DNA from: Palsa-459 sp963841965
GTDB lineage: Bacteria; Actinomycetota; Acidimicrobiia; Acidimicrobiales; RAAP-2
DNA length: 56,107 bases
Assembly: GCA_963841965.1 (NCBI GenBank)
Contig: CAWJES010000003.1
Coordinates: 1-56,107, forward strand
Direction of reading: 5' to 3'
The notes below the pieces were generated by a model, which saw only the letters and a program-made list of their open reading frames with translations, did no database searches and had not been told where the DNA came from. The position numbers and the translations under genes were made by a program. Numbering within the stretch: position 1 is the first letter of the stretch; every line of letters starts with the position of its first letter. Below, piece after piece: positions 1-7,685 of this stretch.

Positions 1-37
1 TTTCAATAAACCGCCAAAGCTGTCATAATGCGGCCGC

Positions 38-119
38 GGGCGCGTGGCGGAACTGGTATACGCGTACGTCTCAGAAGCGTATGGGGCAACCCTTGGGAGT
101 TCGAGTTTCCCCGTGCCCA
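38..119 (+). tRNA. tRNA-Leu (anticodon CAG)
   Basis: The sequence folds as a class II tRNA. The acceptor stem GGGCGCG pairs with CGTGCCC, the anticodon arm TACGT/GCGTA encloses loop CTCAGAA with anticodon CAG, a long variable arm follows, and the T arm carries TTCGAGT. The 3' CCA is not encoded (A then CCG). It is the first of three tRNA genes in the left-hand, probably foreign, segment. Confidence 0.9.
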
Positions 120-146
120 CCGAGTTGTGCGGTAGAGTTAGTTGAG

Positions 147-219
147 GGGCGCTTAGCTCAGTTGGTAGAGCAACCCGTTTACACCGGGTAGGTCAGAGGT
201 TCGAGTCCTCTAGCGCCCA
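147..219 (+). tRNA. tRNA-Val (anticodon TAC)
   Basis: Acceptor stem GGGCGCT pairs with AGCGCCC. The D arm reads TAGCTCAGTTGGTAGAGCA, the anticodon stem ACCCG/CGGGT holds loop TTTACAC with anticodon TAC, and the T arm is AGAGG-TTCGAGT-CCTCT. CCA is not encoded. It lies 27 bases after the tRNA-Leu gene, so the two may be one transcript. Confidence 0.92.
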
Positions 220-258
220 CTTGAAACCACTCGCGTACCAGACGGGTTTAGTACAGAT

Positions 259-547
259 ATGAATGAACGCCTTGAGGCGGTCGTCGCGGGCCGTGTGCAG
301 CTCGTCATGTACCGCGACTTCGCCTGGCGCAAGGCGCACGGGCTCGGCCTCAAAGGGAAAGTGCAGAACCTCAAGGATGGACGGTTCGCGTCGTCGCCGA
401 AGGCCCGAAAGAGGCGCTCGAAAAGTACCTCCGAAACTGCATAAGGGCTCGCTGCTCGCGCGCGTCGATTCGGTCAGCGCATCCTGGTTGCCCGCGACCG
501 GCACCTATACTTCATTCGATATCCGGTATGTTAACCGCTATGGCTAA
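259..547 (+). CDS. acyP: acylphosphatase, broken by two frameshifts
   Basis: Acylphosphatase hydrolyses acyl phosphates in the cytoplasm. The start MNERLEAVVAGRVQLVMYRDF matches the family motif G-R-V-Q-x-V-x-[FY]-R with its phosphate-binding arginine, followed by GLKGKVQNLKDG. The reading then moves frame near 385 (to VVAEGPKEALEKYL) and again near 435 (to KLHKGSLLARVDSV and a C-terminal YTSFDIRY). Restoring one base at each place gives a normal protein of about 95 residues. It overlaps the next gene start by a few bases. The shifts look like read errors, as in all neighbours up to the join. Confidence 0.8.
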
Positions 548-1237
548 CGGCCCGCGCACAGTCGGCATCATCATGGACGGCAACCGGCGCTGGGCGAAGG
601 CGCGCGGGCTCTCGACCCCGAAGGGCATCTCGCCGGAAAGGAGGTGCTCTCGCGCCTGTTCGACGATTACGGAGCGATACAGGAGAAGTGGGGCACGGAG
701 AATTATATTTTTATGCGTTCTCCACCGAGAACTGGAGCCGGAGCGTCGAAGAGGTCGCCGCCTTGATGGGCATCTTCGAGCAGGCCTTCGAGGAATTCAA
801 GAAGATAGCGGAGCGCCTCCAGAACACGGCCTGCGAATGCGATTCGTCGGCGCGCGTGAACGCTTCTCGGACAAGCTGCGAAGCTGATGCAGGAGATAGA
901 AGAATCGACGGCGCAGGGCACGGGCGGCACTATCGCCTTTGCTGTCTCCTATGGTGGCCGCGCGGAGATTCTCCAGGCGGTGAATCAGCTCATCGAAGAC
1001 GGGCAGGAAACGGTCACCGAGGAATTGCTCGGCGGCAAGCTCTGGACCGCCGGCATCCCGGACCCGGACCTCATCGTCCGCACGAGCGGCGAGCAGCGTC
1101 TCTCAAAGTTTCTTACCTGGCAGGGGGTCTGCAGCAAACATGCGTTCACCGACACGCTCTGGCCGGACTTCACCGCGGGAGAACTTCAAAAGATTTTCGA
1201 GGACTACGCTTCGCGCGAGCGCCGGAAGGGGAAGTGA
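540..1237 (+). CDS. uppS: undecaprenyl diphosphate synthase (isoprenyl transferase), multiply frameshifted
   Basis: UppS condenses isopentenyl diphosphate units into the C55 lipid carrier needed for cell-wall polymers. The start MANGPRTVGIIMDGNRRWAKARG carries the family motif IMDGNRRWAK with its catalytic Asp. Further on come YFYAFSTENWSRS, then RFVGARERFSDKLR, then GGTIAFAVSYGGRAEI, and the C-terminal IRTSGEQRLSKFLTWQ and TDTLWPDF. These blocks are in the right order but spread over three frames, so at least three or four single-base shifts break the gene (near 630, 690, 835 and 885). An ATG at 528 is also in frame. Essential in bacteria, so real decay is unlikely. Confidence 0.9.
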
Positions 1238-1251
1238 TATACGCTAGAGCG

Positions 1252-1937
1252 ATGGACCTGCCCATCCTCTATGAAGACGCCGACATGTCGCGGTCAATAA
1301 GCCTGCGGGGCTGATGACGCACCCGGACGGACGCTCGACGGACTCGACGGCCGAGGACTGGTTCAAGGAGAATTATCCGGCGGGCGCGGGTTATGTCCAC
1401 CGGCTCGACCGCGACACTTCAGGCGTTCTGGTGTTTGCGAAGAATCAGGCGGCGCATGATTTTTTGCGTAAGGCGTTCCATGACCGGGAGGCGAAGAAGA
1501 CGTATCTCGCCGCCGTCTATGGCGTGCCGAAGGAGAAAAAAGGCACCATTGATTTCGACATCGGCCGCTCGCGCAGGGACTTCCGTTTGAGGAGCCGCAG
1601 CCGAAGGCGAAAGGGCGGCTGCGCGAGTCGCTCACGCGCTATGAAGTCGTCGCTGACGACGGCGCGCACGCGCTCGTTGAAGTGCATCCGGAGACCGGCC
1701 GTCCACCAGATTCGCGTCCACTTGAAAGCGATTCATCATCCGATTGTGAATGACCCGCTCTATGCGCCGAATCATCCGGCAGCGCTCAGCATCAGCCGCC
1801 TCGCCCTCCACGCCTATCAGCTCGACCTGCCGCTCCCGTCGGGCGGCCGCACGCTCATAACGGCGCCTGTCCCGGGCGACCTGGCGCCTGCACTCGCTCA
1901 TTTCCCTGAGGCCGCCGCACGATTTGCCGTCATCTAA
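1252..1937 (+). CDS. RluA-family RNA pseudouridine synthase, frameshifted
   Basis: This enzyme isomerises uridine to pseudouridine in rRNA or tRNA. The N-terminal MDLPILYEDADM is followed, after a shift near 1287, by AVNKPAGLMTHPDG. Then comes the catalytic motif HRLDRDTSGVLVFAK, whose second Asp attacks the base. A second shift near 1590 and a third near 1710 interrupt RLRESLTRYEV and the conserved ETGRPHQIRVHLKAIHHPI. The repaired product of about 228 residues is short for RluA/RluD and has no room for an S4 domain. It sits 14 bases after uppS. Confidence 0.82.
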
Positions 1938-1961
1938 TACGCGTGCTAGAGTGCGCCGACT

Positions 1962-2446
1962 ATGCAGAAAGTGATGACGTCAGTGAATGCGGAAGGGCGC
2001 GCGAAGCTCGGCATACGCGCGGGCGATTCCGTGCGCGTCATCCAGAACATCATCGAGCTCAAGAAAGGCCGCGGCACCGACAAGAAGGAGAAGACCGTCA
2101 AGAACGCCCGCAAGCAGGCCTTCGAGGGCCTGGTGCTCGCGGTGAAGCACGGCAACGAGGCCGGCGCTTCCTTTACGGGCGCGCCGTGCGCTCGGGCGTC
2201 GGCGTCGAGAAGACCTTCCCGCTCTACTCGCCGGTCATCGACTCCATCGAAATAGTGAAGCGTTCCAAGGTCCGCCGCGCGAAGCTCTACTTCATCCGCG
2301 ACAAGGCGGCGAAGGAGGTGCGCCGCCAGCTGCGCGACGCGCGCATGATGAATCTCAAGAGCGATGAGGCCGTCGCGGCGCCGGCCGATGAGGCCGCGCC
2401 GGAAGTGGAGGCAGCTGCAGAGCCGGTCGCAGAAGTCGTCGCGTAG
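1962..2446 (+). CDS. rplS: 50S ribosomal protein bL19, one frameshift
   Basis: bL19 sits at the interface between ribosomal subunits. The start MQKVMTSVNAEGRAKLGIRAGDSVRV and the block FEGLVLAVKHGNEAGASFT are in one frame. After a lost base near 2175 the text continues as GVGVEKTFPLYSPVIDSIEI and KVRRAKLYFIRDKAAK, both diagnostic for bL19. HGxEAGAxFTVR is the form I associate with Parcubacteria. There is an extra basic stretch (KKGRGTDKKEKTVKNARKQ) and an Ala/Glu-rich C-terminal tail of about 30 residues. Confidence 0.9.
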
Positions 2447-2464
2447 GGTTATAGTGTTCCGATT

Positions 2465-2548
2465 GCCCAGGTGGCGAAATTGGTAGACGCACTACCTTGA
2501 GGTGGTAGCTCCCGCAAGGGATTGGAGGTTCGAGTCCTCTCCTGGGCA
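2465..2548 (+). tRNA. tRNA-Leu (anticodon GAG)
   Basis: Acceptor stem GCCCAGG pairs with CCTGGGC. The anticodon stem CTACC/GGTAG holds loop TTGAGGT with anticodon GAG. A long variable arm (GCTCCCGCAAGGGAT) and a T arm GGAGG-TTCGAGT-CCTCT follow. CCA is not encoded. It lies directly upstream of a truncated restriction gene. Confidence 0.93.
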
Positions 2549-2590
2549 CATCAGTCAGCGGCCTAAAAACGTGACCGTTAGGCCCTCAAA

Positions 2591-3219
2591 ATGAGAATAG
2601 GTGGTTCGGTACCGAAGGTGAAGGACTTCATTCAGAACTACCTCTTCGAAAAGCCGATAGACCTCGAAGACCTGAATGTACTCCGTAACCTATCCGAGCT
2701 CGAGGCGACGCGCACCATCATCGAGACTTTCAGGAAGCAGATCAACACGCTCACGGTGCGCGATAAGGGCGAGGCCGAGATACAGAACTACATCAAAGTG
2801 AGCCAGAGCCGTCCGTTCGTGGTGAAGGATCAGGGCTAATCGTGCCCCACAAGAGCGTGTTCAACCGCGTTGTCGGCGATAGTCACTTTGAGCTTCAATT
2901 CGCCGACTTTCTCGAAAGCTGCGACGACATCATCTCGTGCGCTAAAAACTACTTCGCCGTCAATTTCCGTCTCGACTACCAAAACGCCTCGGGCGACATC
3001 TCCAACTACTATCCCGACTTCCTGGTGAAGGTGTCCGCGAAGGAGGTGTACATCGTCGAGCTTAAGGGCAGGGAGGATCTCGATGACATTGAGAAGATGA
3101 AGCGCTTGCGGCAGTGGTGCGAGGATGTAAATGCCGCGCAGAAGAAAATCGTGTACGGGGTGCTCTACATAAAACAGGAAGACTGGGAGAAATTATCGCA
3201 CCGCCAAGACCTTCGCTGA
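2591..3219 (+). pseudogene. type III restriction enzyme (Res subunit), C-terminal nuclease fragment
   Basis: Two adjacent open frames form one chain: about 82 residues (FEKPIDLEDLNVLRNLSELEAT and later IKVSQSRPFVV) and then 125 residues (VFNRVVGDSHFELQFADFLE). Losing one G in the GGG run near 2834 would explain the stop; restoring it reads QGLIVPHKSVFN. The second half carries a PD-(D/E)XK signature, YYPDFLVKV then YIVELKG, as at the C-terminus of type III Res proteins. The SF2 helicase part, normally several hundred residues, is absent: the fragment starts 43 bases after a tRNA-Leu gene. It is therefore a remnant, or less likely a stand-alone nuclease domain. Confidence 0.7.
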
Positions 3220-3245
3220 AGCCGTTCGGTTGATAGAATAATTAT

Positions 3246-3745
3246 ATGTCCGAATATTACAATCCGCATCGAATGGCGTCATGGAATTATGGCGGCAAGA
3301 ATTGGAAACTAAGTCGTTCCAAGATTGATTTGTTTACGGCGTGCCCAAGATGTTTTTACATAGACAATAAACTCGGCACCAAGAGAGTGCCCGGATTCCC
3401 TTTTTCAATAAACAGCGCGGTAGACTATCTTCTCAAACTGGAATTCGATGCGTTTCGAGGGAGAAGCGAACAGCATCCTTTACAAAAAGAGTACGGCACA
3501 GACGCGAGACCGATGTCTCATGTAGAGCTTAATGAGTGGAGGAGAAAGTTTGGTGGAATCACGTATCTGCATGAGCCGACAGGCCTTTTGGTGACGGGAG
3601 AAATTGATGACTTATGGATCAACAAAAAAGACGAATATATTGTGGTCGATTATAAAGCCACTGCAAAGGACGAGGCGGTAAAAGATGGATAAGGAATGGC
3701 AGAATGGCTACAAGCGGCAAATGGAAGTCTATCAGTGGCTGCTGC
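3246..3745 (+). pseudogene. PD-(D/E)XK nuclease-superfamily protein, truncated at the join
   Basis: The text shows FTACPRCFYIDNKLG, then VTGEIDDLWINKKDEYIVVDYKAT, the D-x(n)-D-Y-K pattern of RecB/Cas4-like PD-(D/E)XK folds. A shift in the AAAA run near 3680 is needed to read on into EWQNGYKRQMEVYQWLLR, a conserved follow-up of this CPR-type family. The chain then ends abruptly near 3745, well short of a complete protein, where the sequence becomes a high-GC ABC transporter gene. The role is unknown; the fold suggests a nucleic-acid nuclease. Its GC is lower than that of the genes before it. Confidence 0.62.
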
Positions 3746-3760
3746 GAAGAAAATCGTCGA
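3735..3760. other. probable chimeric join between two genomes
   Basis: The frame of the nuclease-like protein (VYQWLLRR) runs without any spacer into the end of an ABC ATPase (VDNGTVIERGTH). GC content, codon use, gene families and density of one-base errors all change at this point. No insertion-sequence end or att-like repeat is visible. An assembly or read chimera is the simplest reading. Confidence 0.75.
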
Positions 3761-3950
3761 CAACGGCACCGTCATCGAGCGAGGGACCCACGCAGCGCTG
3801 CTGCACCGTGCGGGCCTCTATGCCGCGTGGTGGTGGGAGGAGCGCAGCACCCAATCGATCGCGGACCGGACACCGCGGACCGCGGCGCCAGAAGCGGCGG
3901 GGATCGGATCCCGCCCGACACAACTCCACCAAGGAAGGGATGCCCAATGA
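3748..3950 (+). pseudogene. ABC exporter, C-terminal end only
   Basis: The residues IVDNGTVIERGTHAALL followed by GLYAAWWWEE match the end of the nucleotide-binding domain of type I ABC exporters, just after the H-loop, where proteins read D-x-G-x-V-x-E-x-G-T-H-x-x-L. Everything upstream is lost at the join. The stop TGA overlaps the cydA start as ATGA, which places this transporter in the cydAB operon. A CydC/CydD type role is possible by position, but the fragment is too short to tell. Confidence 0.65.
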
Positions 3951-5347
3951 CTGAGGACCTTGCTCGTTGGCAGTTCGCCATCACGAGCATCTACCACTTC
4001 CTGTTCGTCCCCGTGACGATCGGGCTCGCGTTCCTGGTCGCGCTCCTGCAGACGACCTGGTACAAGAACGGCGACCCTGTGACCCTCAGGCTGACCAGGT
4101 TCTTCGGGTCGCTGCTCGTCATCAACGTGGCGATCGGCGTGGTGACCGGCCTTGTGCAGGAGTTCGAGTTCGGCATGAACTGGTCGAACTACTCGCGGGA
4201 GGTGGGCAACATCTTCGGCGGACCGCTGGCGATGGAGGGACTCCTCGCGTTCTTCTTGGAGTCAACGTTCCTCGGGGTCTGGATCTTCGGCTGGGGCCGA
4301 CTGTCGAAGAAGGTCCACCTCGCGTGCATCTGGGCGGTCTCGGCGGGCACCGCGATCTCCGCTGCGTTCATCATGGCGGCGAACTCGTGGATGCAGAACC
4401 CCGTCGGCTACGTGATCAATCCCGTGACGAAGCAGCCGCAGCTGAACGACATCTTCGCCATCTTCACGAACCCCGTGTTCCTGTGGAGCTATGTCCACGT
4501 GCTGCTTGCCTCGCTCATCACCGCATCGCTCGTGATGCTCTCGGTCTCGGCGTGGCAGCTGCGACGCAGGCAGAACGCCGCCTTCGTGAGGCCGGCGCGA
4601 CTCGCGGTCATCGTGCTCATCCCCGCGATCATTCTGTCGATGTTCATCGGCAGCGAGCTCGGCGTCGTCGAGGGCAAGTACCAGCCCATGAAGATCGCCG
4701 CCGCCGAGGCGCAGTGGAACACCTGCGACAGCCACTGCTCGTTCTCCCTCTTCCAGGTCGGAGGCGGCAGGAACGACGAGACGCCGACGCAGATCATCGA
4801 GGTCCCGAGCCTGCTCTCCATCCTCGCCACCAACAGCATCAACGGAGAGGTCCAGGGTCTCAACCAGCTGCAGGCGCAGTACGTGAAGGAGTACGGCCCG
4901 GGCAACTACATCCCCAACGTCTTCATCCAGTACTGGTCGATGCGCGTGATGGCCTACCTCGCCCTCGCCGTGCTGCTGCTCGGTCTGTGGGCCGCATGGC
5001 TCCTCAGGCGCAAGACCCTGGAGAAGTCCAAGGCCTTCCTCTTCATCGCGACCTGGGCGGTCGCACTGCCCTTCCTCATCAACACGGCCGGATGGCTGCT
5101 TGCGGAGAACGGCCGCCAGCCATGGATCGTGCAGGGGCTGATGAAGACGGCAGCGGGCGTCTCGCCCAGCGTCTCGGCCTACGAGATCTGGATCTCGCTC
5201 TGCATCTTCGTGCTCATCTTCGCGGTGTTCGCCGTCGTGGACGGCTTCCTCATGGTCAGGTTCGGCCGCAGGGAGCTCGACGAGACGGACGACCACCCCG
5301 ACACCAACGACGACGAGAGCGCCGACATGCCGGCGCTCGTCTACTAG
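3947..5347 (+). CDS. cydA: cytochrome bd ubiquinol oxidase subunit I
   Basis: CydA is the catalytic, haem-carrying subunit of the bd-type terminal oxidase, which reduces O2 with quinol at the cell membrane and works at low oxygen. The 466-residue protein opens with ARWQFAITSIYHFLFVPVTIG, whose His17 is the expected N-terminal haem ligand. It has the quinol-site motif GRQPWIVQG and about nine hydrophobic segments. The Q-loop is of the short type. The ATG at 3947 has AAGGAAG about nine bases upstream and overlaps the stop of the preceding ABC gene. cydB follows after nine bases. Confidence 0.96.
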   Translation: MTEDLARWQFAITSIYHFLFVPVTIGLAFLVALLQTTWYKNGDPVTLRLTRFFGSLLVINVAIGVVTGLVQEFEFGMNWSNYSREVGNIFGGPLAMEGLLAFFLESTFLGVWIFGWGRLSKKVHLACIWAVSAGTAISAAFIMAANSWMQNPVGYVINPVTKQPQLNDIFAIFTNPVFLWSYVHVLLASLITASLVMLSVSAWQLRRRQNAAFVRPARLAVIVLIPAIILSMFIGSELGVVEGKYQPMKIAAAEAQWNTCDSHCSFSLFQVGGGRNDETPTQIIEVPSLLSILATNSINGEVQGLNQLQAQYVKEYGPGNYIPNVFIQYWSMRVMAYLALAVLLLGLWAAWLLRRKTLEKSKAFLFIATWAVALPFLINTAGWLLAENGRQPWIVQGLMKTAAGVSPSVSAYEIWISLCIFVLIFAVFAVVDGFLMVRFGRRELDETDDHPDTNDDESADMPALVY

Positions 5348-5356
5348 GAGGCCACC

Positions 5357-6406
5357 GTGACACTCGGCACATTCTGGTTCCTCATCGATGTGATCTTCTG
5401 GGTGGGCTTCTTCATCCTCGAGGGCTTCGACTTCGGTGTGGGCATCCTGCACTCCTTCGTCTCGAGGAACGACGAGGAGCGCCGCATCTGCATCAACACC
5501 ATCGGTCCCGTCTGGGACGCCAACGAGGTCTGGCTGATCGTCGCCGGCGCGGTGATCTTCGCCGCATTCCCCCTCTGGTACGCGACGATGTTCTCGACGC
5601 TGTACCTCGCACTGGTTGTGCTCCTCGTCGCGCTCATCGTCAGGGGCGTGGCGTTCGAGTACACGCGCAAGATCGAGGACCCGAGATGGCGCACCTCGTT
5701 CAAGTGGGGCCTCACGATCGGCAGCGCGCTCATCCCGCTGCTCATCGGCGTCGCCTTCGGCGACCTCCTGCACGGGCTGCCGATCAACGCCAACCACCAG
5801 TACACGGGGAACTTCTTCGGCCTGCTGACGCCCTTCGGCCTCTACAGCGGCGTGACGATGCTCGTGCTCTCGACCCTCATGGGCGCGACCTACCTCACGC
5901 TGAAGACGACGGGCGACCTGCACGATCGCGTCGCGAAGCTCTCGACGCAGATCGGGTGGGTCTCCGTGCTGGTCGTCTGGGGATTCGTGACCTGGGCGCA
6001 CCTCGGGTTCGCTCCGGGGTTCGTGCCCAACCCCGTCGAGGTCGTCGCGGTGCTCGCGCTGATCGCCGCCGCGTGGCTGGCGGGCAACGGGTCCGAGGGC
6101 TGGGCATTCGCGATGTCGGCGGTCGGCGTCGCATCGACGGTGGGGACCTTCTTCACGCAGCTCTACCCCAAGGTGATGATCTCGACGACGAGCAGGGCGT
6201 ACTCGATCACGATCGCCAACTCGGCGAGCCCGACCTACACCCTTCGGGTCATGACGGTCGTGGCGCTCGTGTTCTTCCCGGTCGTCCTCGTCTATCTGAC
6301 ATGGACGTACGTCGTCTTCCGCCGGCGCATCACGGGGCCGCGGCTGGGCACCCCGGCGGAAGGTGATCTCTCGTCCCCGACATCCCCCACGGCTGTCGAG
6401 TCCTGA
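5357..6406 (+). CDS. cydB: cytochrome bd ubiquinol oxidase subunit II
   Basis: CydB is the membrane partner of CydA. The 349-residue protein shows the family N-terminus FWFLIDVIFWVGFFILEGFDF, the conserved GPVWDANEVWLIVAGAVIFAAFP, and about eight membrane segments. It starts at a GTG preceded by a strong AGGAGG at 5345-5351. It is the last gene of the operon and is followed by a strong hairpin. Confidence 0.96.
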   Translation: MTLGTFWFLIDVIFWVGFFILEGFDFGVGILHSFVSRNDEERRICINTIGPVWDANEVWLIVAGAVIFAAFPLWYATMFSTLYLALVVLLVALIVRGVAFEYTRKIEDPRWRTSFKWGLTIGSALIPLLIGVAFGDLLHGLPINANHQYTGNFFGLLTPFGLYSGVTMLVLSTLMGATYLTLKTTGDLHDRVAKLSTQIGWVSVLVVWGFVTWAHLGFAPGFVPNPVEVVAVLALIAAAWLAGNGSEGWAFAMSAVGVASTVGTFFTQLYPKVMISTTSRAYSITIANSASPTYTLRVMTVVALVFFPVVLVYLTWTYVVFRRRITGPRLGTPAEGDLSSPTSPTAVES

Positions 6407-6422
6407 GCCGGCCGATCCACCT

Positions 6423-6456
6423 GCTCCCGGGCGGCCCTCACCGGTCGCCCGGGAGC
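6423..6456. terminator. bidirectional hairpin between cydB and the HAD gene
   Basis: Arms GCTCCCGGGCG (6423-6433) and CGCCCGGGAGC (6446-6456) pair perfectly. The hairpin lies 17 bases after the cydB stop and covers the end of the convergent HAD gene. It has no T-run, as is common in high-GC genomes. Confidence 0.6.
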
Positions 6457-7139
6457 GCTGGACTCTGCATCTCCCTCGTCGCGTACCTGCTCGTCACCCA
6501 GGTTTCATCCAGGTCCTGCAGGCCGGGCAGGACGACGTCGGCGATCCCGAATCCGGGACGGCCCCGATCCTCGGCGGCGGGCACCGCGACGCAGGTCATC
6601 CGAGCGGCCTTCGCCGCGAGGACGCCCGCCTCGGAATCCTCGAAGACCACGCAGGCACGGGGATCCACGCCGAGGCGCTGGGCCGCCGTGAGGAAGACGG
6701 CCGGATGCGGCTTGCCGTACGCCTCGTCCTCGGCGGAGCAGATGACATCGAACGCGTCGGCGATGTCGAAGTGCTCCAGCGTCCTCATGATGAGCGTCGT
6801 CGGCGTCGAGCTCGCGAGTGCACGAGGGCCGAGCCGGCCGGTCATGTCGAGGGCGCGCAGCGCGCCCGGCAGCAGGCGTCCCTTCGACTCGACGAGCGTG
6901 CCCACCCGGTCGAGGATCCGATCTGCCACATCCCGCACGCTCGGGGCGGACCATGGCGATCGGCCGTGCCAGTGGGCCACGACCTCCTCGACGAAGAGCC
7001 CCTTCGTCGCCCGCGCCGCTGCAGGGTCGATGGGCGCCCCGAGGGGGACCAGGATCTCGAGCTCCGCCTCGTGCCAGAGCACCTCGGAGTCGACGAGCAG
7101 GCCATCCATGTCGAAGACGGCCGCCTCGAAGGCGGTCAC
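6438..7139 (-). CDS. HAD-IA phosphatase (sugar phosphatase / beta-phosphoglucomutase-like)
   Basis: A 233-residue haloacid-dehalogenase fold hydrolase. Motif I is FDMDGLLVDSE, with Asp10 as nucleophile and Asp12 as acid/base; motif II is ASSTPT, and motif III/IV are KPHPAVFL and VFEDSEAGVLAA. The layout resembles HxpB/YniC-type hexose phosphate phosphatases, but the substrate cannot be read from sequence. It starts with GTG one base after the glutathione peroxidase stop, so both are probably one minus-strand transcript. Its stop codon lies inside the terminator hairpin. Confidence 0.85.
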   Translation of the reverse strand: MTAFEAAVFDMDGLLVDSEVLWHEAELEILVPLGAPIDPAAARATKGLFVEEVVAHWHGRSPWSAPSVRDVADRILDRVGTLVESKGRLLPGALRALDMTGRLGPRALASSTPTTLIMRTLEHFDIADAFDVICSAEDEAYGKPHPAVFLTAAQRLGVDPRACVVFEDSEAGVLAAKAARMTCVAVPAAEDRGRPGFGIADVVLPGLQDLDETWVTSRYATREMQSPALPGDR

Positions 7140-7140
7140 G

Positions 7141-7629
7141 TCAGGCCGGCAGGTGCTGCTCGATCGCCGAGACGAGCTGCTCGTCCTCGGGGGCCACCAT
7201 GGGCGCGAAGCGCGAGACGACCTCGCCAGAGGGATCGATCAGGAACTTCTCGAAGTTCCAGCGGATGTCGCCGGAGTGCCCCTCGGCGTCGGCAACCTCC
7301 TCGAGTTCCGCGTAGATCGGATGGCGGTCCTCGCCGTTCACCTCGATCTTCTCGAACATCGGGAAGGTAACGCCGTAGGTCGCCGAGCAGAACGTTGCGA
7401 TCTCCTCGGCGGTGCCCGGCTCCTGCTCGCCGAACTGGTTGCACGGGAAGCCGAGCACAGTGAATCCTCGGTCCTGGTACTTCCGCTGGAGCTCCTCGAG
7501 GCCGGTGTACTGGGGCGTCAGGCCGCACGCTGACGCGACGTTGACCACGAGGAGGGTCTTGCCCTCGAAGTCCTTGAGCGAGGAGGGTTCGCCTGCGAGC
7601 GTGTTGACGGGATAGTCGTAGAGAGCCAT
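7141..7629 (-). CDS. glutathione peroxidase family protein (Cys type)
   Basis: A 162-residue thiol peroxidase that reduces hydroperoxides. The active-site tetrad is visible: Cys35 in NVASACGLTPQY, Gln in GFPCNQFGEQEPG, and Trp-Asn in WNFEKFLID. It is a cysteine, not selenocysteine, enzyme. In bacteria such proteins usually take electrons from thioredoxin; an actinobacterium would use mycothiol rather than glutathione. First gene of a two-gene minus-strand unit with the HAD phosphatase. Confidence 0.93.
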   Translation of the reverse strand: MALYDYPVNTLAGEPSSLKDFEGKTLLVVNVASACGLTPQYTGLEELQRKYQDRGFTVLGFPCNQFGEQEPGTAEEIATFCSATYGVTFPMFEKIEVNGEDRHPIYAELEEVADAEGHSGDIRWNFEKFLIDPSGEVVSRFAPMVAPEDEQLVSAIEQHLPA

Positions 7630-7685
7630 GCGCGAACGCTAGCGGTCGTCCGACGCGGTTGCGCGGGCCCTGTAGCGTCAGGCTC

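Noticed and set aside
259..3219. Alternative genetic code (UGA as an amino acid) to explain broken CPR genes
   Set aside because: The breaks need frame changes, not read-through of stops, and uppS itself ends in TGA at the right place.
3748..3950. Calling the ABC fragment CydC or CydD
   Set aside because: Position next to cydA is suggestive, but only the last 65 codons remain and they are shared by all type I ABC exporters.
4262..6001. Long open frame of 579 codons on the minus strand opposite cydAB
   Set aside because: It is rich in His, Asp, Arg and Glu with no hydrophobic core, as expected for the antisense of GC-rich membrane genes. cydA and cydB are certain on the plus strand.
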